Shown: one piece after another, positions 18,735 to 28,534 of the stretch
Numbering within the stretch: position 1 is the first letter of the stretch
Layout of the letters: each line of letters begins with the position of its first letter
Source: Anaerolineae bacterium
GTDB taxonomy: Bacteria > Chloroflexota > Anaerolineae > Aggregatilineales > Phototrophicaceae
Assembly (NCBI GenBank): GCA_025454525.1
Contig: JALOOG010000031.1
Coordinates: forward strand, 1-64,000
Reading direction: 5' to 3'
DNA: 64,000 nt
Translations under genes and position numbers: made by a program
The notes under the pieces: generated by a model
Told to the model about the DNA's origin: nothing
What the model saw: only the letters and a program-made list of their open reading frames with translations
The model's database searches: none

Positions 18735-19433
18735 GTGGAATTTGAATGGATGGGACCGATACAAGTGGTGTTACGACGTTGGTGGTTGGTGGTGATTCCG
18801 GTGGTGATTGTGGCGCTGTTTAGCTTACCGACGTTGTTGATGTTGGGGCCGACGGCCACAGGCGGCTTCTCAACCACAATCCGCTATACGGCCGCACAAG
18901 CTTTAGAGGCAATTCCAGATCGCGATGGAGATTTTCAAGATGTGTGGCTTGCGTCGGAACTGACCGTTAACGCCTTTAGCGAATGGATTCGGAGTTCCCA
19001 ATTTGCGGGGGAAGTGCGGGCGATGTTGGCGGCGGAGGGTGTGGAAATTGACCCGGGTGCCATTAACTTTATGACCGATAACGATCGCAGTGTGGGGGTG
19101 ATCGCGATCACGGGCCCCGATGCGATGGATGCGATGCAATTAGAACAAGTGGCTTTGGCAGCTATCAGGGTGTTACAAACCCGGGCGCAGGTCTATTTTC
19201 CGCAATTGGGAGATCAACCGGCCCGTGTCACGCTGTTAGATCAACCGATCGTAACCGCAATACCGCCGGCCTTGCCGAATCGCTTGCGCCCGTTGTTGCA
19301 AGTGGCGATCGCGCTGATTGCGGGGATCGGGTTGGCATTTTTAGTGGAATATCTTGATCCGATTTTGCGCCGTCGGGAACAATTGGAAGGTCTCAATTTG
19401 CGGGTGATCGCGATTATCCCGCGCGAGGGGTAG
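18735..19433 (+). CDS. Wzz/chain-length-determinant-like membrane protein
   Basis: A 232-residue protein from GTG 18735, chosen because GGGGAGAGG lies before it. Residues 11-34 form the first membrane helix, preceded by VVLRRWWLVVIP as in Wzz/capsular polysaccharide co-polymerases. A long extracytoplasmic segment follows, and a second helix at about 189-208 leads to a cytoplasmic LRRREQLEGLNLRVIAIIP tail, the place where the tyrosine-kinase partner docks in complete systems. No kinase domain or polysaccharide gene is adjacent. It probably concerns surface polysaccharide length, but the gene is an isolated member and the partner is unknown. Confidence 0.72.
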   Translation: MEFEWMGPIQVVLRRWWLVVIPVVIVALFSLPTLLMLGPTATGGFSTTIRYTAAQALEAIPDRDGDFQDVWLASELTVNAFSEWIRSSQFAGEVRAMLAAEGVEIDPGAINFMTDNDRSVGVIAITGPDAMDAMQLEQVALAAIRVLQTRAQVYFPQLGDQPARVTLLDQPIVTAIPPALPNRLRPLLQVAIALIAGIGLAFLVEYLDPILRRREQLEGLNLRVIAIIPREG

Positions 19434-19489
19434 AGGGGTAAACAATAACACTGGTTTTATCTCTGATCAATTTTTGCGAGGTTTTTATT

Positions 19490-19516
19490 TTGATCTAGGG
19501 CAAGATTGGCTACAAT
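19490..19516 (+). promoter_or_regulatory. possible promoter of the TPR/propeller gene trio
   Basis: TTGATC (19490-19495) and TACAAT (19511-19516) with a 15-base spacer, shorter than ideal, about 30 bases before the first gene of the trio. Confidence 0.4.
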
Positions 19517-19545
19517 CGTGGGGGAACACAAAGGGGCAGTGAACC

Positions 19546-19917
19546 GTGGCAAAAAAACCGATCCAAACAGGCACGAATAATGAAGAGATGATCAACTTAG
19601 CAAACCGTGCGATCCAAGACGGCAACCCGGATGGCGCACGGGTGATGTTGCGTCAAGTGTTGCAACGCGATCAACGCAATGAACGCGCCTTGTTACTGAT
19701 GGCGCGGATCGCAAAAAACCCGCGCGAACAAGAGTCGTTTTTGAAGCGGGTACTTAAGCTCAACCCAGAAAATGAAGCGGCGCAAAAAATGCTTAAAAAA
19801 TTGGAATATCGGAGTCAAGCCAGCCAAAATCGCACCCTGCTGTTCTTTGGGGTGGTGATCGCGGTGATGACCATTGTCGCGATCGCGGTGTTTTTATTAG
19901 CGGTCGGTCTACGTTAA
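19546..19917 (+). CDS. TPR-like protein with C-terminal membrane anchor
   Basis: A 123-residue protein, GTG start with GGGG nine bases upstream. Residues 13-85 are helical repeats of TPR type (NLANRAIQDGNPDGARVMLRQVL, then ALLLMARIAKNPREQ). Residues 94-121 are a single membrane helix. It is the short first member of a three-gene set with 19946 and 21521, which keep the same repeat plus anchor layout but add an extracytoplasmic propeller. Spacing of 28 and 12 bases suggests one operon. Likely a cytoplasm-facing adaptor; function unknown. Confidence 0.78.
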   Translation: MAKKPIQTGTNNEEMINLANRAIQDGNPDGARVMLRQVLQRDQRNERALLLMARIAKNPREQESFLKRVLKLNPENEAAQKMLKKLEYRSQASQNRTLLFFGVVIAVMTIVAIAVFLLAVGLR

Positions 19918-19945
19918 ACAAACCGAACACGGAACGAGGTGATCC

Positions 19946-21508
19946 TTGTCAGAAGAACTACAGAATAAACTGCGCGCCGGCATCACCGCGGCCAAAAATG
20001 GCGATCGCACTACCGCCCGCCAATTGTTAGAACAAGTGATTAGCGCCGATGAGGACAACGAATTGGCGTGGTTATGGTTGGCTTCATCAGTCAACACGTT
20101 GTCAGAACGACGCGCTTGTCTGGAGCGAGTTTTACAGATTAACCCGAATAATGTCCGCGCACAAGAAGCGTTGGCGCGCCTAAATACCAGTGGTGAGACC
20201 AGCGCCGCTCCTGCGGCCGATCAAGCGCGCTTACGTGATCAGATCAACCGGATGCGTGCGGCTCAAACCACACCTGAAAGCGGAGATAACCCGGGGGCGT
20301 TGCCGATCAACACCTCATTATTGATCGGGATCAGCTTGATTGTGGTGTTGATCTTGATGATCGTTGCGATATTTTCCGTGTTGAGAAATGTGATCACCCC
20401 ACCACCAACGGAAGTGATCTTTGTAGCCAGCGAAACGCCGACGGTGATCGTAACACCGACGATCACCGAAACCCCGATCCGTGGAGTCGATCTAAGTGAG
20501 ATCACCCGTTCCGCGCCGACCTTGCCGCCAACGCTCACCGCAACTTGGACAGCAATCCCGTCGATTACCCCTACACCAACCCAAACGCCACTTGGTACAG
20601 AAAACTTTACAGTGTTGTATACCAGCTTAAACAGTGGTGCGGCACAACCCGAAACCTATCTCTTAAGTCTGGATCTTTCGTTTGAGTCGTTGGCGTTTAA
20701 CCAGATGCGTGATCCGGCGTTTTCACCGGATAGCGGGCGGATCGCGTTTGTGCGCGATGTTGTGTTAGGAGAAGATCAAGTGGTAAGTGAGATCTTCATC
20801 GTCGATAGCAACGGCACAGCTGATGATGAAGGGCGACGCTTGACCACGTTTAACGTAGATAACACCCGATCGCCATCGTTTTCACCTGATGGACAATGGA
20901 TCGTCTTTTCGAGTAGCGGTGCAACTGGACTCGATGAAGAATTGTGGTTAGTCAATGTCGATGGGACGGGGTTACGTCAAGTCACCGATAACGAATTGGT
21001 TGATCGGGATCCGGCATGGGGAGCCGATGGGCGAATCGCGTTTACCACCGATCAATATAGTCCGGGTTTGACGGAGATCGCACTCTTATCGTTACCAGAG
21101 TTTTTAATCCCGCCGCCAACGGACATTAGTGAACCGTCCACGATACGACTCACGGACTCGTCTGGCAACAATTACGCTGCGTCATGGTCACAAAATGGCC
21201 GTTGGTTGGTGTATATCAACGCGGAGAGCGCCACGGTTTCTGGGGTGTATGTGATTGACCTACAACAACCGGATAATGGGCGGTTGGTGACACAGGATAA
21301 TTTTAGTGCGGAACATCGCGAACCGGCGATTAGCCCTGATGGTCAGTGGGTCGCGTTTATCTCTAATCGGGAAGAGGGACTGTTCCAGGTGTATCTCAGC
21401 GATCGGCGTGGACGTGAGACGATCCGGTTGACCAACAACGGACGCGATGATCAAGCGGTCATTTTCCGTCCGATACCGTTTAATGTGTTAGAACAAGCGA
21501 GTAATTAA
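19946..21508 (+). CDS. TPR - membrane helix - TolB-like propeller protein
   Basis: A 520-residue membrane protein with a TTG start just after GAGGTGAT. The N-terminal 80 residues are TPR-like (AKNGDRTTARQLLEQVI, CLERVLQINPNNVRAQEAL). After a linker, one membrane helix occupies about 127-150, then a Pro/Thr-rich spacer (about 160-215). The rest is a PD40/TolB-type beta-propeller with repeats DPAFSPDSGRIAFV, PSFSPDGQWIVFSS, DPAWGADGRIAFTT and PAISPDGQWVAFIS. The topology puts TPRs inside and the propeller outside. It is the second gene of a three-gene operon and a paralogue of the third. Role unknown; possibly cell-surface sensing or envelope assembly. Confidence 0.82.
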   Translation: MSEELQNKLRAGITAAKNGDRTTARQLLEQVISADEDNELAWLWLASSVNTLSERRACLERVLQINPNNVRAQEALARLNTSGETSAAPAADQARLRDQINRMRAAQTTPESGDNPGALPINTSLLIGISLIVVLILMIVAIFSVLRNVITPPPTEVIFVASETPTVIVTPTITETPIRGVDLSEITRSAPTLPPTLTATWTAIPSITPTPTQTPLGTENFTVLYTSLNSGAAQPETYLLSLDLSFESLAFNQMRDPAFSPDSGRIAFVRDVVLGEDQVVSEIFIVDSNGTADDEGRRLTTFNVDNTRSPSFSPDGQWIVFSSSGATGLDEELWLVNVDGTGLRQVTDNELVDRDPAWGADGRIAFTTDQYSPGLTEIALLSLPEFLIPPPTDISEPSTIRLTDSSGNNYAASWSQNGRWLVYINAESATVSGVYVIDLQQPDNGRLVTQDNFSAEHREPAISPDGQWVAFISNREEGLFQVYLSDRRGRETIRLTNNGRDDQAVIFRPIPFNVLEQASN

Positions 21509-21520
21509 AGGAAAAGCGGG

Positions 21521-23059
21521 ATGAGTAGCTCACAGAACGATGAACTGTTGCGTCAAGCGACAGAGGCGGCGCGTGAGGGCAAAAAGAAAGAAGCCCAACG
21601 GTTGATCGCGCAGATTCTCGAAAATGACGATGAAAACGTCAAAGCGTGGATGTTATTATACCGCGTCACCGACGACATCAACGATAAGCGGATCGCTTTA
21701 ACCTCGATTTTGCAGATCGATCCGAGCAATATAAAGGCGCAAGAGGCCTTAGATCGGTTGGAAGCACAACAAGGCGACGGTAAAGGTAAAACAGCGGATG
21801 ATGAAGAAGTTGCGCCCGGCCTCAAACGTCGTGAAGTGATGATGATCGTCGGTGGTGGGCTAGGGTTGATAGTGGTGGTGTTGATGGTGGTGTTTGTCAT
21901 CATTCAGATCAACACACAACGCGAAAATGAAGCGAATAACAACTCTACTCAAGTGGCGGCGGCGATCACCAATGCCGTGATCCAAGAGACGGCGTTGGTG
22001 GCCACATCAACCGCTGCCCAAGAAACCGCGCAAGCAATCTTTCTGCTGACTCAAACCGCCACCTTTACCCCAACCAATCAGCGCGGGCAGAACCTGCCAA
22101 CTGAGATCCCACCGACACCCACTGAAGGCCCTAGTCCAATGCCAACCGCGTTGATCTTTCCACCCGTGTCGCCTAACAGTGTGTTGTTAGGATGGGGCAG
22201 CCCAGATCAAACGGATGACGATCAAGCGCCGATCTTTGCGCTGAATGTGGCGGATGGTCAATATCGCCTGATCACGCCCGGTGATAAAGGGATGTATCCG
22301 TTTGCACGGGGTCAAAATCGCATTGTCTACTCGCAATATACCCCGTCTAGCTTTGATTTTACGACGAGTGTGATCAACCTTAGCACGGGTGAAGATCGCT
22401 TGTTGGGGTTGGATTGGGAAGGCACACCGCACATCTTTTTTAACACGCGGTATCCATACCTCTCACCTGATGGCAATCAGATCGCCTTTATCGCGAAGGC
22501 GGATGGAACAGCGACGGATGAGATCTTCATTTTCGATTACAACAGCACCCTCCCGGGACGGATTAACCGGATCACCAACGATCAATTCTTCTATGCGTAT
22601 CCTGCGTTTTCACCAGACGGGACACAACTGATTGTGTTGCGCTACAATCAGAATGAGTTGGTCGGTGGGTCGGATCTGTTTATCATTACCCTTGCAACCA
22701 ACGAATTTCGCCCGTATACCGATACCGGTCCCGAGGTGATCGAAACGATGGCGCGTTTCTCACCCAGTGGCCGGGAAGTGGCGTTTGTGGCTGACAATGG
22801 GATGGACGGTAGCAACGATATTTTCTTGCGTCCGATCACGGGTGGAGGCGCGGATGTCACCTTGAACATCAGCAATCATCCAGCTGATGATATTCATCCG
22901 GTGTTTAGCCCGGATGGGCAATGGTTGGCATTTGCCAGCAATCGGATCAACCCACGCACGTATCAGATTTACGTGTTTAATTTGCAAACCGGACAAACCT
23001 ACCAAGTGACGAATGAGAATGATGATTTTTTTCCGTACAGTTGGTATGAGGCGAATTAA
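21521..23059 (+). CDS. TPR - membrane helix - TolB-like propeller protein (paralogue)
   Basis: A 512-residue paralogue of the preceding gene with ATG 21521. TPR-like helices lie at 8-85 (REGKKKEAQRLIAQILEND and RIALTSILQIDPSNIKAQEAL), one membrane helix at about 107-130, an Ala/Thr/Gln-rich spacer at about 140-190 and a Pro/Thr stretch at 190-210. The C-terminal propeller has PD40 blades YLSPDGNQIAFIA, PAFSPDGTQLIVL, ARFSPSGREVAFVA and PVFSPDGQWLAFAS. Only 12 bases separate it from the upstream gene. The conserved layout of the pair and the anchor-only first gene suggest parts of one envelope complex. Hairpin at 23078-23107 ends the unit. Confidence 0.82.
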   Translation: MSSSQNDELLRQATEAAREGKKKEAQRLIAQILENDDENVKAWMLLYRVTDDINDKRIALTSILQIDPSNIKAQEALDRLEAQQGDGKGKTADDEEVAPGLKRREVMMIVGGGLGLIVVVLMVVFVIIQINTQRENEANNNSTQVAAAITNAVIQETALVATSTAAQETAQAIFLLTQTATFTPTNQRGQNLPTEIPPTPTEGPSPMPTALIFPPVSPNSVLLGWGSPDQTDDDQAPIFALNVADGQYRLITPGDKGMYPFARGQNRIVYSQYTPSSFDFTTSVINLSTGEDRLLGLDWEGTPHIFFNTRYPYLSPDGNQIAFIAKADGTATDEIFIFDYNSTLPGRINRITNDQFFYAYPAFSPDGTQLIVLRYNQNELVGGSDLFIITLATNEFRPYTDTGPEVIETMARFSPSGREVAFVADNGMDGSNDIFLRPITGGGADVTLNISNHPADDIHPVFSPDGQWLAFASNRINPRTYQIYVFNLQTGQTYQVTNENDDFFPYSWYEAN

Positions 23060-23077
23060 GCAGTAACTGATAGACAA

Positions 23078-23107
23078 AACAATCCCCTCTGAAAGGAGGG
23101 GGTTGTT
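23078..23107. terminator. hairpin between convergent genes
   Basis: Twelve-base stem AACAATCCCCTC / GAGGGGGTTGTT (one G-T pair), six-base loop. It lies between the propeller gene and the effector-like gene; the T-run is missing. Confidence 0.55.
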
Positions 23108-23198
23108 GGCGAATGCAACTGATGGCCTGGTATTAACTGGAGAAAATGGCCGTTGAACCGGAAGTTTATTGGCATCGTATATACGAAAAATTTAACAT

Positions 23199-25973
23199 TT
23201 AATATAAATTTCTTATTTGTTTTAGTCCTTGCCGAAAACCTTTAAAGTAACCTTCCCCATAACCTCTAACATATTCTGGATGAGGGTTGTTTATGGTTTC
23301 ATCGTATGCTTCATCATTTCGCCCGTCTTGTTTACCATAATAATACCCCGTGTTATAACCTCTGTCATACATTCCCTGATCAAAACCGCGCTTATAAGCC
23401 GCTTGATAGTGTTGTTGATAGTTGGTCGTTCCAAAAGTTGCATCATTAAACGTGTTGCGTGCCTTAGCATCGCTGAGTCCATTCCGATAGCCAAGTTCAT
23501 CAGCCCGCTTTTTTTCACCGCTTGAATACCCATTGTGATAGCCATTTTTATATCCTAAGTCATAAGGATGGCTATAAGGCTTGGAAAAGTCGTTATAGAA
23601 TTTAGTGCCATAACCATCGCTATAGCCTTGTTCTTTCCCGCGAGCAAGGCCTTGTTGATATTCCCGCGTTCCGACTTCAAGGCCTTGCGTATAACCGGTT
23701 TTATAGCTCTGTAGATAATATTCCGTGAATCCTTCTTTGAAGCCGCGTTGATAGGCATCTGAGCCGACGATAAATTGCGATTGAAGCGCAATGTCTAGCT
23801 GCTCTTTAGATTTTGCATCTCGTCCGAGATACCCGGTTTGATAGCCATCTTTATAGCCTTGATCAGCTTGTTTTACTCCGTCTAAGCGTCCCTGTAAAAC
23901 TTGATTTTCTTCTTTTAAATCGAGCTGTTGTTCTTGTTCTTTTTTCTTTTTGGGTGCATTACGCCGCTCAAAACGAATGAACTGATCCTCAAGTGAACTC
24001 AGATTTTCTTGACGTAAGGGTGAGTTCATAATTCCTAGTTTTGAATGAATGAAGCTTTGTGTTTCTTCTTTGTTTGAAATGCTGCTATCAAGCGATTTTC
24101 CAAATTGGAACTGCTCTTCGGGCTGCATTTTCCCAAACTGCATCCCCATACTAAATGAACTCAAACGTTCTTGTTGTGCGCGTGATTGACGACGATGATT
24201 GATTTCTTGGAAATTAAACCCTTTTAGCAGTACCGCTAACGCATCTTTGTTGGTGGTTGCATACGTTCTAAGATCAAGGTTAGGGGCGTAGTCAGGGGGT
24301 TTAGGAACTAAAAGCGTATCGGTTGCCCACCATTGAAATAGCTCATATTCGTTTCGAGACATCGCCGCTAATTGATGCTCCAAACGGAGCGGGTGTTTGG
24401 GGTCAAATTCTTCAGTTTCACTTAAAGGCGGCGGTGACTTGGCCTTAGGTGCCTCTGGTTGCCATTTATTACCAGCCGTACCCGTGGCAGTCACCACTTT
24501 AAACTCGGTATTGAGTTCTTTTGGCTTAGGGTTATCCAATTTGAGCCGCGTGATTTTGATATTACCATCCCCTTGGATCAATTGGAGGCGGACATACCAA
24601 TCTCGAACGAGATAATCTTCCAGTTCCCAGAGGAGCGCACTAAAATTAAATATGTTGATCAATTGGCTAATTTTTAAATGTTTATTTATATTAATGCTAT
24701 TTATAATATCGGTGATCGCTGGAGGTGCTGTTGAAAAATCGACTAAACCGACGGTCTTTTTGTTGAGGATATCGTCTACAGTGGCATTCTTTTCAGCACA
24801 CGCTTGGAGAAAATCGGCGGCAGTGCGCCAAGTCTGGGTATGGGTTCTCGCGCTTTGTTTTCCCAAGTTCACATCATAAATGACCCGATCATAGGTAAAA
24901 TTAGAGACATTGTTACGCGCCTGATGTTGCATGATCGCAACTGCGCCTTTTAATTCGCTTTCGATCATATTTTCGTGCTGGTGGTTGGCTTGTTCATGTA
25001 AGGGCGCTAGATTATAATTTTTAGCCGGCCCACCCACATGATCGTTTAACAAGTGGCCTTTCACATAGCGCGCTGAACTGCCATCAGTGCGTCCGCTATA
25101 AAACCAATCGATCGGGGTCGTAATATCGATGCCACTGCCTCGGGCCATCGTGCCATACGGGACAAATTCCGCATGAAGTCCAACACCGCTCCCAAATTTA
25201 GATTCGGTTTGCCATTTTGGAATTTGCGATTTTACTTTGGTGGCGGTGGTATCTCGGTTAAGATCCACGAAATCAGCAAAATCTTGAATCGCTTTAAATT
25301 CCGCGGTGAGGTCGGTTTTGATCGTATTGCCACTTGCTTCACCCATATCTAACTGTTTTGCCGCTTGGATCGCGTCATCATACAGTTTTTTATAGGGATT
25401 AACCAATCGATTAACCGTAAGATTTAAAGGGAGCAGGCTGAGATGCGTTTGAATAAACTTGACCCAATTCGCAGTTGGTTTTTCCGTTTTAGAAAGTTGA
25501 GCGGAGTGATCATCCCCGTAACCGGTATCACTTTTAGCCCCTGTGAAGTTAAAATAGACATTGAGTACCCATTTCGCGATAGCATCGTCGTTGCTTAGCT
25601 CACTGTAGCCTTTCTTTTTGGCGGTCTCTAATTCCAACGGGTTTGAGGCATTTTTGTAAAATGTATAGTCATCCGTTTCTTTTAACTTTTCATCAATCGT
25701 GTTCCTTAAGTTAGGACTATTTTGATAAATATAAAAAGCAGTAAGATTGGTTCTAATGGCATTTTCAATTTGGGATAAAGTGGTTTTACCCGCGATCTTG
25801 CGTTGTACAACAGACCCTTGAGTTTGCTGCATCAAACGCATCACATACTGATTGCCATGGGTTTGTTGTAAAGCGCGCAAAGATTGTGGATTTTGAGGTT
25901 GTGACGCGGGTGGGGACGACTTGGGCGATCTCTTTGAAGTTTGGAAAGGTTTTCGGACACTTTGAGATCTCAT
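23199..25973 (-). CDS. large eCIS-effector-like protein with nuclease-like motif and Gly-Tyr repeats
   Basis: A 924-residue protein. The first 60 residues are basic, Ser/Pro/Gln-rich and carry LQQTHGNQYVMRLM at about 35-48 followed by VVQRK. This leader is known from DUF4157-type cargo of extracellular contractile injection systems. Near 303-340 the sequence VKGHLLNDHVGGP, then NLAPLHEQANHQHENMIE, resembles the His-containing core of DNA/RNA non-specific endonuclease toxins; H307 would be the general base. A charged Gln/Lys-rich helical stretch (about 640-700) leads to about 220 residues packed with GYxxGY/GFxxG units. The gene is visibly richer in A+T than its neighbours, which suggests transfer. 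No immunity gene is evident. GGGG precedes the ATG. The nuclease call is tentative. Confidence 0.7.
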   Translation of the reverse strand: MRSQSVRKPFQTSKRSPKSSPPASQPQNPQSLRALQQTHGNQYVMRLMQQTQGSVVQRKIAGKTTLSQIENAIRTNLTAFYIYQNSPNLRNTIDEKLKETDDYTFYKNASNPLELETAKKKGYSELSNDDAIAKWVLNVYFNFTGAKSDTGYGDDHSAQLSKTEKPTANWVKFIQTHLSLLPLNLTVNRLVNPYKKLYDDAIQAAKQLDMGEASGNTIKTDLTAEFKAIQDFADFVDLNRDTTATKVKSQIPKWQTESKFGSGVGLHAEFVPYGTMARGSGIDITTPIDWFYSGRTDGSSARYVKGHLLNDHVGGPAKNYNLAPLHEQANHQHENMIESELKGAVAIMQHQARNNVSNFTYDRVIYDVNLGKQSARTHTQTWRTAADFLQACAEKNATVDDILNKKTVGLVDFSTAPPAITDIINSININKHLKISQLINIFNFSALLWELEDYLVRDWYVRLQLIQGDGNIKITRLKLDNPKPKELNTEFKVVTATGTAGNKWQPEAPKAKSPPPLSETEEFDPKHPLRLEHQLAAMSRNEYELFQWWATDTLLVPKPPDYAPNLDLRTYATTNKDALAVLLKGFNFQEINHRRQSRAQQERLSSFSMGMQFGKMQPEEQFQFGKSLDSSISNKEETQSFIHSKLGIMNSPLRQENLSSLEDQFIRFERRNAPKKKKEQEQQLDLKEENQVLQGRLDGVKQADQGYKDGYQTGYLGRDAKSKEQLDIALQSQFIVGSDAYQRGFKEGFTEYYLQSYKTGYTQGLEVGTREYQQGLARGKEQGYSDGYGTKFYNDFSKPYSHPYDLGYKNGYHNGYSSGEKKRADELGYRNGLSDAKARNTFNDATFGTTNYQQHYQAAYKRGFDQGMYDRGYNTGYYYGKQDGRNDEAYDETINNPHPEYVRGYGEGYFKGFRQGLKQIRNLY

Positions 25974-26008
25974 AGCGCTACCCCACAGAGGCTATTTTTA
26001 ACTAAACG

Positions 26009-26046
26009 ATAAAGGCCTTTAGCTGAATGATGCCAAAGGCCTTTAT
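26009..26046 (-). terminator. hairpin after the oligopeptide ABC genes
   Basis: Twelve-base perfect stem ATAAAGGCCTTT / AAAGGCCTTTAT with a 14-base loop, just past the oppF stop on the minus strand. The following T-run is weak. It separates the transporter genes from the effector-like gene. Confidence 0.6.
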
Positions 26047-26057
26047 ACCAGTAACCC

Positions 26058-27092
26058 TTACAATCCGGTTTCAGTGACGCGATGACAAGCAACCCAGTGA
26101 CCGGGCTTGACTTCCACCAATTCGGGATCGGGCGGATGATAGCATAACTCGAAACTGACCGGGCAACGGGTGTTAAAATTGCAACCGGGCGGCGGACTGG
26201 CCGGGCTAGGCAGATCACCTTTGAGGATGATCCGTTGACGGCGTTCTTCAATTTCGGGATCCGGCACAGGGACGGCCGAAAGCAAGGATTGGGTGTAGGG
26301 GTGGAGCGGGTTATCGTAGAGTTCGTCAGTGTTGGCTAATTCGACGATCTTACCCAAGTACATCACCGCCACGCGATCACAAATATGACGCACCATGCTG
26401 AGATCATGCGCGATAAACAGGTAGGTCAGGCCCAATTCGCTTTGCAAATCCTCTAACAAGTTGACCACTTGCGCTTGAATCGACACATCTAACGCGGAGA
26501 TCGGTTCATCGGCCACGATAAAGCTAGGCTCTAAGGCCAAAGCGCGGGCGATGCCGATACGTTGGCGTTGACCGCCGGAAAATTCATGCGGATAGCGGTT
26601 GATGTAGAAGGGATTTAAGCCCACGCGCTCTAACAGATGCTCCACATATTCGCGCAGTTCCGAACCTTGCCGCAATTTGTGGATACGGAGCGGCTCACTC
26701 ACGATGTTACCGACGGTCATCCGCGGGTTTAATGAGGCATAAGGATCTTGAAAGATGATCTGCATCCGGCGGCGCATTTGACGCAGTTCTTCACCCTTCA
26801 TAGAGCTAAGTTCTTTGCCTTCAAATTCAACAAAGCCGGAAGTAGGGCGATAAAGTTGTAAGATCGTGCGGCCGGTGGTGCTTTTACCACAACCGGACTC
26901 GCCCACTAAGCCTAATGTTTCACCCCGGTAGACATTGAAGCTGACATCATCCACGGCCCGCACTGCGCCCACTTGACGCTGTACGATCACGCCGGAGGTG
27001 ATCGGAAAGTGTTTTTTAAGATTCGTCACCCGTAAGATCACATCTTGATTGTGTTGGGTGGTGGTGGTGGTTTGTGGTTGTGCGTTAACCAT
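26058..27092 (-). CDS. oppF: oligopeptide/dipeptide ABC transporter ATP-binding protein (OppF type)
   Basis: Cytoplasmic ATPase of 344 residues that powers peptide import with OppD. Walker [10 protein letters not shown] is near residue 63, the signature [17 protein letters not shown] near 165 and Walker [13 protein letters not shown] just after. The C-terminal oligopeptide-transporter tail contains the Cys cluster ([17 protein letters not shown]) that binds an iron-sulfur cluster in some Opp/Dpp ATPases. Its start overlaps the end of oppD by eight bases, so the two are translationally coupled. The permease and binding-protein genes are not in the window, so this ATPase pair is separated from its partners. 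Confidence 0.92.
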   Translation of the reverse strand: MVNAQPQTTTTTQHNQDVILRVTNLKKHFPITSGVIVQRQVGAVRAVDDVSFNVYRGETLGLVGESGCGKSTTGRTILQLYRPTSGFVEFEGKELSSMKGEELRQMRRRMQIIFQDPYASLNPRMTVGNIVSEPLRIHKLRQGSELREYVEHLLERVGLNPFYINRYPHEFSGGQRQRIGIARALALEPSFIVADEPISALDVSIQAQVVNLLEDLQSELGLTYLFIAHDLSMVRHICDRVAVMYLGKIVELANTDELYDNPLHPYTQSLLSAVPVPDPEIEERRQRIILKGDLPSPASPPPGCNFNTRCPVSFELCYHPPDPELVEVKPGHWVACHRVTETGL

Positions 27093-28110
27093 GACGCGCC
27101 ATTTCCTCTTCTTTTTCTTTCTTTAAAATCTCACGGAGATCGTACCACGCGGCCACCAGATGCTCGGGTGAACCTTCAACCGGACGCAAGGGTGGAATTT
27201 CGCTTAAGCAGCGATCGGTGCGATACGGATTACGCGGGGCAAAGGGATCGCCTTGCGGTGGATAGCGCATATCCGGCGGCGCGCCTTCGATCTGTTGCAA
27301 GCGTTGACCCGTGTTTTTCATGTCGTGGCGTGGCAACGAATTGAGCAAGCCTAGGGTATAAGCGTTGCGGGGATCGCGGAAAACTTCTTTGATCGGCCCC
27401 CGTTCGATGATGCGACCGCCATACATCACTTGTAAGGTGTCGGCTAAACCGGCCACTACGCCCAAGTCATGGGTGATCCAGATCATCGCCATGCCCAACT
27501 CATCGCGTAATTGTTTGACCAATTCGAGGATCTGGGCCTGAATAGTCACATCTAAGGCGGTGGTGGGTTCATCAGCGATCAACAACTTCGGATTGCAAGA
27601 GAGGGCCATCGCGATCATCACACGTTGACGCATCCCGCCGGAGAATTGATGCGGATAGTTCTTGAGCCGTTTACGAGCATCTGGGATGCCCACCATATCT
27701 AACAATTCCGCGGCGCGGTTATCCGCTTGGGTATTGTTCATGCCAAGATGTAACTTAAGTGCTTCGGTGATCTGCGTTCCCACCGTTAGCACCGGATTTA
27801 AAGAGGTCATCGGGTCTTGGAAGATCATGGCGATCTCCGCACCGCGCACCAACCGCATTTCCTCTTTAGACAGTTTCAGAAGATCGCGCCCCTGAAAGAT
27901 GACTTGTCCAGTCTCGATCTTGCCCGGCGGGTTAGGGATCAAGCCCATAATCGCCAAGGAATGGACACTTTTACCACTACCACTTTCACCTACCACGCCC
28001 AAGGTTTCACCCTCATGTAAGGCATAGCTTACGCCATTGACCGCGTAAACAATCCCCTCTTGAGTGTAGAACCGGACAGTTAGGTCTTTGACCTCCATCA
28101 GGACACCCAC
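27085..28110 (-). CDS. oppD: oligopeptide/dipeptide ABC transporter ATP-binding protein (OppD type)
   Basis: ATPase of 341 residues, first gene of the pair. Walker [10 protein letters not shown], signature [15 protein letters not shown] and Walker [15 protein letters not shown] are all intact. The C-terminal half ends in the family tail with [15 protein letters not shown], which has only one Cys, unlike OppF. GTG 28110 is chosen because GGGGAGG lies five bases upstream; the next Met is too far from it. An AT-rich 424-base region lies upstream. Substrate (peptide, nickel or sugar acid) cannot be told from the ATPases alone. Confidence 0.92.
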   Translation of the reverse strand: MGVLMEVKDLTVRFYTQEGIVYAVNGVSYALHEGETLGVVGESGSGKSVHSLAIMGLIPNPPGKIETGQVIFQGRDLLKLSKEEMRLVRGAEIAMIFQDPMTSLNPVLTVGTQITEALKLHLGMNNTQADNRAAELLDMVGIPDARKRLKNYPHQFSGGMRQRVMIAMALSCNPKLLIADEPTTALDVTIQAQILELVKQLRDELGMAMIWITHDLGVVAGLADTLQVMYGGRIIERGPIKEVFRDPRNAYTLGLLNSLPRHDMKNTGQRLQQIEGAPPDMRYPPQGDPFAPRNPYRTDRCLSEIPPLRPVEGSPEHLVAAWYDLREILKKEKEEEMARHG

Positions 28111-28534
28111 ATGCGCCTCCCCAAAAACTAAATATAGAGGTTTTTTTTGTTCAGGTTAAAATCGGATTAATGAAGTTAACAGTTTGCACAAGAATCGGCA
28201 ATCTGTCAAGCAAATCACGTCAAACCCCGCTTTCAATATTTATACAACCTTCACAATGTTCTCAATAGAACAGCAAAAGAGAACCTTGGAAGCGACTGAT
28301 CGCGGACACGCTTAACAGAGTCGTTGATTCTTGAGGTTATGTTACCGCATTTTTAGGGAAAGTGCCGCTTTTTGTAAAGTCTGGATCATTCTAACGTTAA
28401 ATTTCGGCGAAAACAGGTCGGATTTTCATCTGATATTTAGCTGATATGTTTATAGTGTGTAACATAACAATCAATTTTTTCAGGTTGTGTTGGGTGAGAT
28501 CCCTTAAAAATCGGTTTTCAACGAAAGGTTATGG
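28111..28534. other. AT-rich divergent promoter region
   Basis: A 424-base gap between oppD (minus) and the hydrolase gene (plus), richer in A+T than its surroundings. A possible minus promoter for oppD reads TTAACC, 17 bases, TATATT. For the plus strand only weak boxes near 28440-28460 were seen. No gene. Confidence 0.45.

Noticed and set aside
23205-23870. Possible CRISPR-like or DNA tandem repeat in the effector gene
   Set aside because: The regularity is at protein level (Gly-Tyr units); the DNA units differ in length and sequence and are not spaced like an array.
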